A DNA stretch of 64,000 bases from an uncultured Mycoplasmatota bacterium. Lineage in GTDB: Bacteria > Bacillota_I > Bacilli_A > Izemoplasmatales > Izemoplasmataceae. Positions within the stretch are counted from its first letter, which is position 1. Every line of letters begins with the position of its first letter. The stretch spans positions 62,001 to 126,000 of the forward strand of contig CAJXLP010000001.1 of assembly GCA_913056275.1 (NCBI GenBank), in the 5' to 3' direction. The notes under the pieces were generated by a model, which saw nothing but the letters and a program-made list of their open reading frames with translations, had not been told where the DNA came from and made no database searches. A program made the translations under genes and the position numbers. This document shows, piece by piece, positions 60,230-64,000 of this stretch.

Positions 60230-61354
60230 ATGCGGTTTCAAATGAACAAAGATAAACTCTTGTATCATCTCGTCATCGTTCAAAAAGCACTGTCGAATAA
60301 AACTCCCAATCCAGCGTTAACAGGAATTAAGTTAGAAGCCTTTAAAGATCATTTACAAATGACCACAAGCAACGGAGAAGTGTCCATTCATAAAGTGGTT
60401 AGAGATCCATCGCTCTCTGTGGAGCAAGAAGGGTCTGCGTTAATTCCCGGACGTTACTTTGTGGAAATTATTCGCAAACTCGACGGCCAAAATGTATTGT
60501 TGTCAGCGCTTGAAGATAACTTACTTAAAATCGAAGCTGATCACTCCGACATTACGCTTAATTTACTCGACTTAGAAGACTACCCACATTTACTGTTTAA
60601 AGAGAGTGCGGAAGTCATTAAAGTAAATGTTCGTGTCTTTAAGTCATTGATTCGCCAGACCGCATTTGCTGCCTCATCGGTCGAAAATCGCCCCATTTTA
60701 ACCGGTGTGTACATTCAACTTAATGGCAACCAACTTACCGCGGTCGCGACGGACAGTTACCGGCTTGCTAAAAAATCGATTGAACTCGATCAATCGTACG
60801 GCAAAACAGATGTCATCATTCCGTCTAAGTCGTTGGAAGAGTTAGTGCGCATTTTAGAAGACAATCAAAAAGACGTGGAATTACACTTCAGCCCGTCCAA
60901 TGTGCTCTTCAAATATGACGGCACCGTGTTCTTGTCACGCTTATTAGAGGGCAACTACCCAGAAACTTCGAAATTAATCCCAGGAGAATTCCCAACAGAA
61001 GTCGTCTTTAGCAAAGAACAATTGTTAGTTGCCATTGAACGCGCCAGCTTACTTTCCATTCGAGATGGCCAAAATGCCATCGTCAAATGTGAGATTCGCG
61101 ACGACGATGTCGTTGAGATATCATCCTCATCGCCTGAAATTGGGCGTGTGTTGGAAGAACTCAATCCTGTTGAGGGTGTGAAAGGGAACGGACTTAAAAT
61201 TGCCTTCAGCTCGAAATTTTTAATGGATGCCTTAAAAAGCTTCAATTCCTCAGAAATTAAAGTGGGATTTACTGGAGAAATTCGACCGTTCGTAATGACC
61301 GGCGAATACGATCCGGATTCCTTGCAATTAATACTCCCTGTAAAAACCGATTAA
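60230..61354 (+). CDS. dnaN: DNA polymerase III beta subunit (sliding clamp)
   Basis: The ring-shaped clamp that holds DNA polymerase III on DNA. 374 residues in three similar domains; SIHKVVRDPS, the ALIPGRYFVEIIRKL segment, the VENRPILTGVYIQ inter-domain join and a C-terminal PVKTD end are typical. ATG 60230 follows a GGGGTG site. Followed by its own terminator, so rlbA-recF-gyrB may be a separate transcript. Confidence 0.97.
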   Translation: MRFQMNKDKLLYHLVIVQKALSNKTPNPALTGIKLEAFKDHLQMTTSNGEVSIHKVVRDPSLSVEQEGSALIPGRYFVEIIRKLDGQNVLLSALEDNLLKIEADHSDITLNLLDLEDYPHLLFKESAEVIKVNVRVFKSLIRQTAFAASSVENRPILTGVYIQLNGNQLTAVATDSYRLAKKSIELDQSYGKTDVIIPSKSLEELVRILEDNQKDVELHFSPSNVLFKYDGTVFLSRLLEGNYPETSKLIPGEFPTEVVFSKEQLLVAIERASLLSIRDGQNAIVKCEIRDDDVVEISSSSPEIGRVLEELNPVEGVKGNGLKIAFSSKFLMDALKSFNSSEIKVGFTGEIRPFVMTGEYDPDSLQLILPVKTD

Positions 61355-61380
61355 AGACCTTCATCAAGGTCTTTTTTTTT
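61353..61380 (+). terminator. dnaN terminator
   Basis: AAGACCTT and AAGGTCTT form an eight-base stem around CATC, followed by a long T-run. Confidence 0.85.
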
Positions 61381-61392
61381 GCCCTTAGACAA

Positions 61393-61421
61393 TTGTTTTT
61401 TAAGGGGTTCTAAGGTATAAT
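61393..61421 (+). promoter_or_regulatory. Promoter for rlbA-recF-gyrB
   Basis: TTGTTT (61393-61398), a 17-base spacer and TATAAT (61416-61421) on the plus strand, just after the dnaN terminator. This makes rlbA-recF-gyrB independent of dnaA-dnaN. Confidence 0.7.
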
Positions 61422-61453
61422 ATGACGTATATATAATATATGAAAGAGACCCC

Positions 61454-61669
61454 ATGACATCCATAACAATCCATACCGAATATATTACCCTAGGCCAATT
61501 TTTAAAATTCGTTAATTTAGCCTCTGGCGGCGGCGATGTCAAAGCTCTACTGGCAACCGCTCAAATTTTTGTAAACGATGAAGTGGAACATCGACGCGGT
61601 CGAAAGTGTCGCCCGGGTGATCGCATCCGAGTGAACGATGAAGCATGGTGCATTCAACCATGTCCATAA
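61454..61669 (+). CDS. rlbA: S4-domain protein RlbA (YaaA)
   Basis: A 71-residue protein with one S4 RNA-binding domain: TLGQFLKFVNLASGGGDVKALLATAQIFVNDEVEHRRGRKCRPGD carries the whole fold. In Bacillus the homologue YaaA (RlbA) works in 50S assembly and sits between dnaN and recF, exactly as here. The ATG at 61454 lies about 32 bases after a -10 box; the ribosome site (AAAGAGA) is weak. It overlaps recF by 10 bases. Confidence 0.93.
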   Translation: MTSITIHTEYITLGQFLKFVNLASGGGDVKALLATAQIFVNDEVEHRRGRKCRPGDRIRVNDEAWCIQPCP

Positions 61670-62745
61670 CGACACTTTCTTTAAAGTACATGCGCGTCTA
61701 TGAGGCGACTTCTTTTTCTTTTCACCCCCGCCTCAACGTGTTAACTGGCGATAATGCGCAAGGGAAGACGACGGTGCTAGAAAGTATCTATTATTTGTCG
61801 TATACCCGGTCGCATCGTACCTCATCGGATAAAGAAATCATCCGAACCGATCACGCCTTCGCCAAAATTTCTGCGAACACGGCCGATACATTGTATGAAC
61901 TCGTCGTCAGTCCACACGGCAAAACCGTCAAAGTAAACGGAGCTCCAGTGGAGAAACTCAGTGCCTTTGTTGGGGACTTAAGCGTCGTCATGTTCGCTCC
62001 TGAAGATTTGGATTTAATTAAAGGTCCACCGAAGGGTCGGCGGCAATTCATGAATATGCAAGGCACCCACCAAAACCGGGGCCTAATGGGGGAGCTGTCC
62101 CGCTACCAAACGTTGTTGAAAGACCGCAATCACCGGATTAAACAAGTCAGCACCTTAGAAGCGTTACAAAATGACGGCTTATTTCAAGTTTTGACGCAGC
62201 GTCTTGCATCTTCCGCAGAAACCATCATGATGCAGCGAAAAGCGTTTCTCACAGCACTCAGTACGCGACTCACACCAATTTATCAAGCGATTGCGCAAGA
62301 TGGGTTAGTGCCAGTGATTCAATACGTTCCTTCCATGGCCTTTTATGATCACGCCACGCAACTGCGCAATATGATTCCACGTGATTTTCAAACGAAAACG
62401 ACCAACTTAGGCATCCATCGAGACGATTTCCTGATTAACCATCTCACGGAAGATTTCAAACTTCACGCCTCACAAGGGCAAATTCGCTCCTTAGCCATCG
62501 CTTTAAAGTTAGCGTTGGTGGATTGGATGCGCGACGTCAAAGGCGTCACACCGATGGTGTTGCTCGATGATGTATTCTCGGAACTCGACGTTCATAGGCA
62601 AAATGCGCTTCTTAAGCATTTAGATGAACGAACCCAAGTATTCATCACCACCACTGACTTAAATCTCATCAAACGCGAAAATTTAAAGAATTACAGTCAT
62701 TTCACCATCAATCAAGGAAAGGTACAGGTAGATCACTATGAATAA
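61660..62745 (+). CDS. recF: DNA repair protein RecF
   Basis: RecF helps load RecA at gaps. The 361-residue SMC-like ATPase has Walker A GDNAQGKTTVLE at residues 30-41, the QGQIRSLAIALKLA signature near 270 and VLLDDVFSELD Walker B near 300. ATG 61660 fits the family N-terminus; another ATG at 61645 is possible. Overlaps rlbA by 10 bases and gyrB by 8 bases. Confidence 0.95.
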   Translation: MSITTLSLKYMRVYEATSFSFHPRLNVLTGDNAQGKTTVLESIYYLSYTRSHRTSSDKEIIRTDHAFAKISANTADTLYELVVSPHGKTVKVNGAPVEKLSAFVGDLSVVMFAPEDLDLIKGPPKGRRQFMNMQGTHQNRGLMGELSRYQTLLKDRNHRIKQVSTLEALQNDGLFQVLTQRLASSAETIMMQRKAFLTALSTRLTPIYQAIAQDGLVPVIQYVPSMAFYDHATQLRNMIPRDFQTKTTNLGIHRDDFLINHLTEDFKLHASQGQIRSLAIALKLALVDWMRDVKGVTPMVLLDDVFSELDVHRQNALLKHLDERTQVFITTTDLNLIKRENLKNYSHFTINQGKVQVDHYE

Positions 62746-64000
62746 TCCGAATACGTATACCTCCGATAACATCCAAATTTTAGAAGGACTCGAGGCTGTA
62801 AAAAAACGGCCCGGGATGTACATTGGGTCAACGGGACCGCGCGGCCTTCACCATCTGGTCTGGGAAATTGTCGATAATGGTGTCGATGAAGCGTTGGCGG
62901 GTCATGCCACGTACATTACGCTGGAAATTTTGGAAGATAATTCCATTCGCGTGCGAGATGATGGCCGGGGAATCCCCGTTGACATTCATCCAAAAACTGG
63001 AAAACCTGCGGTTGAAACCATCCTTACCACGCTCCATGCGGGAGGTAAGTTCGATAACAAATCATACAAAGTATCCGGCGGTTTGCACGGCGTTGGGGCC
63101 AGTGTGGTCAACGCCTTATCGTCGCATTTTGATGTGGAAATTCATCGAGATGGCGTGAAATATACGCAACTCTATGAAAAAGGCTTTGCGACGACTGAAG
63201 TCATTGAACAAGGTCCAACCGATCAAAAAGGGACCTTAATTACCTTTAAACCAGACCCTGATATTTTCCAAGAATCGCAAGTCTATGATTTTGAACAACT
63301 GCGATTACGGATGCAACAAATGGCCTTTTTAAATCGGGGCATTCAATTTACGATTAGTGATCACCGGAAAAACGAGCAAGACCCCATTCACTATAAATAC
63401 GACGGGGGCATTCAAGAGTATGTGGCGTATTTGAATAAAAACAAAGAAGTCTTGCACCCAAGTGTGATTTATTGTGAAGGTGAAACCGACGACATTATCG
63501 CCGAAATTGCCTTGCAGTATAACAATGGGTTTAACGCCAACATATTCCCCTTCACGAACAACATCCATAACCCAGAAGGGGGAACTCACGACGAAGGATT
63601 TAGAATGACCCTCACCCGGGTACTGAACAATTACGGCAAAGCCCATAACTTATTTAAAAAAGACGAAACATTTGTCGGTGAAGATACGCGTGAAGGGCTC
63701 ACAGCCATCATTTCAGTCAAACACCCTGATCCACAATTCGAAGGACAAACCAAAGGAAAATTAGGCTCGACGGAAGTCCGTAAAATTGTCGGAGGCATTT
63801 TAGCCGAAGGACTCGAACGATTCCTCTTAGAAAATCCGCAGGATGCGAAAATCATCATTGAAAAAGCCCTCTTAGCCTCACGGGCTCGCTTAGCCGCCAA
63901 AAAGGCCCGCGAAGCAACGCGCCGGAAAAGTCCACTCGATGGCTTAGGGTTTGCCTCAAAACTGGCCGATTGCCGAGAAAAAGACCCCGTTAAATCTGAA
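62738..64000 (+). CDS. gyrB: DNA gyrase subunit B, N-terminal part
   Basis: GyrB supplies the ATPase of DNA gyrase, which introduces negative supercoils. The gene runs off the right edge after 421 codons. The GHKL ATPase domain is complete: EAVKKRPGMYIGS, DNGVDEALAG, DDGRGIPVDIHPKTG and GGLHGVGASVVNAL, followed by the transducer domain ending near EKALLASRARLAAKKARE, and then LADCREKDP, the beginning of the TOPRIM part. ATG 62738 overlaps recF by 8 bases; no frame interruption is seen in the visible portion. A gyrA gene usually follows. Confidence 0.97.
   Translation, partial: MNNPNTYTSDNIQILEGLEAVKKRPGMYIGSTGPRGLHHLVWEIVDNGVDEALAGHATYITLEILEDNSIRVRDDGRGIPVDIHPKTGKPAVETILTTLHAGGKFDNKSYKVSGGLHGVGASVVNALSSHFDVEIHRDGVKYTQLYEKGFATTEVIEQGPTDQKGTLITFKPDPDIFQESQVYDFEQLRLRMQQMAFLNRGIQFTISDHRKNEQDPIHYKYDGGIQEYVAYLNKNKEVLHPSVIYCEGETDDIIAEIALQYNNGFNANIFPFTNNIHNPEGGTHDEGFRMTLTRVLNNYGKAHNLFKKDETFVGEDTREGLTAIISVKHPDPQFEGQTKGKLGSTEVRKIVGGILAEGLERFLLENPQDAKIIIEKALLASRARLAAKKAREATRRKSPLDGLGFASKLADCREKDPVKSE

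Overview
The window is a compact, almost gap-free stretch of a low-GC Gram-positive type (Bacillota) chromosome around the replication origin. The rpmH / dnaA-dnaN-rlbA-recF-gyrB origin cluster lies at the right end. The presence of hprK, whiA, cdaA, rlbA, YutD, YutG-like and jag genes is typical of Bacillota. The standard genetic code appears to be used: Trp codons are TGG, and TGA ends several genes. A class II (B12-dependent) ribonucleotide reductase, formate-THF ligase, and small envelope and repair gene sets suggest an anaerobic, reduced lineage, perhaps near the Mollicutes or Izemoplasma-like groups. That placement is inference and was not tested. No rRNA, tRNA, insertion sequence, prophage or CRISPR array was seen.

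Layout. From 1 to about 32.9 kb nearly everything is on the minus strand: tex (partial), two extracytoplasmic thioredoxin-fold proteins, acpS, whiA, lgt, hprK, and a uvrA-ligA-pcrA repair block; then cspA, an autoregulated-looking membrane protein/XRE/oxidoreductase operon, glnS, two ABC-FtsX fusion exporters, a large membrane-anchored protein coupled to the tsaE-tsaB-rimI-tsaD tRNA t6A operon, pgi, an S1-domain gene, and a six-gene operon (flavoprotein-like membrane fusion, PAS/degenerate GGDEF, PspC-like, YutD, NifU-like, YutG-like), then cdaA. A short plus-strand island (33.2-37.0 kb) holds nrdJ and hflX. From 37 to 58 kb most genes are again on the minus strand: a P1B-4 metal ATPase, dus, glyA, a purine permease behind a guanine riboswitch, the fhs-M32 peptidase-folD-purB-DUF1461 operon, and rpmH-rnpA-yidC-jag-pth-mfd-purA. 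hslO, alkA and a small membrane protein are on the plus strand.

The origin itself appears bipartite, as in Bacillus subtilis. One DnaA-box cluster lies between rpmH and dnaA. A second element between dnaA and dnaN consists of paired DnaA boxes followed by an AT-rich trinucleotide track resembling DnaA-trios. Genes on both sides point away from the origin, so transcription mostly runs with replication.

Functional themes are one-carbon and purine metabolism (glyA, fhs, folD, purA, purB, purine permease with riboswitch), genome maintenance (uvrA, ligA, pcrA, mfd, alkA, recF), translation and tRNA modification (tsa genes, dus, glnS, hflX, pth) and signalling (c-di-AMP cyclase, HPr kinase, a degenerate GGDEF protein). 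The least explained items are the 696-residue flavoprotein/membrane fusion with its PAS/degenerate-GGDEF partner, the 599-residue anchored protein, and several compact regulatory regions: two nested palindromes before the metal ATPase, a triplicated motif between cdaA and nrdJ, and genes whose -10 box sits directly against the start codon.
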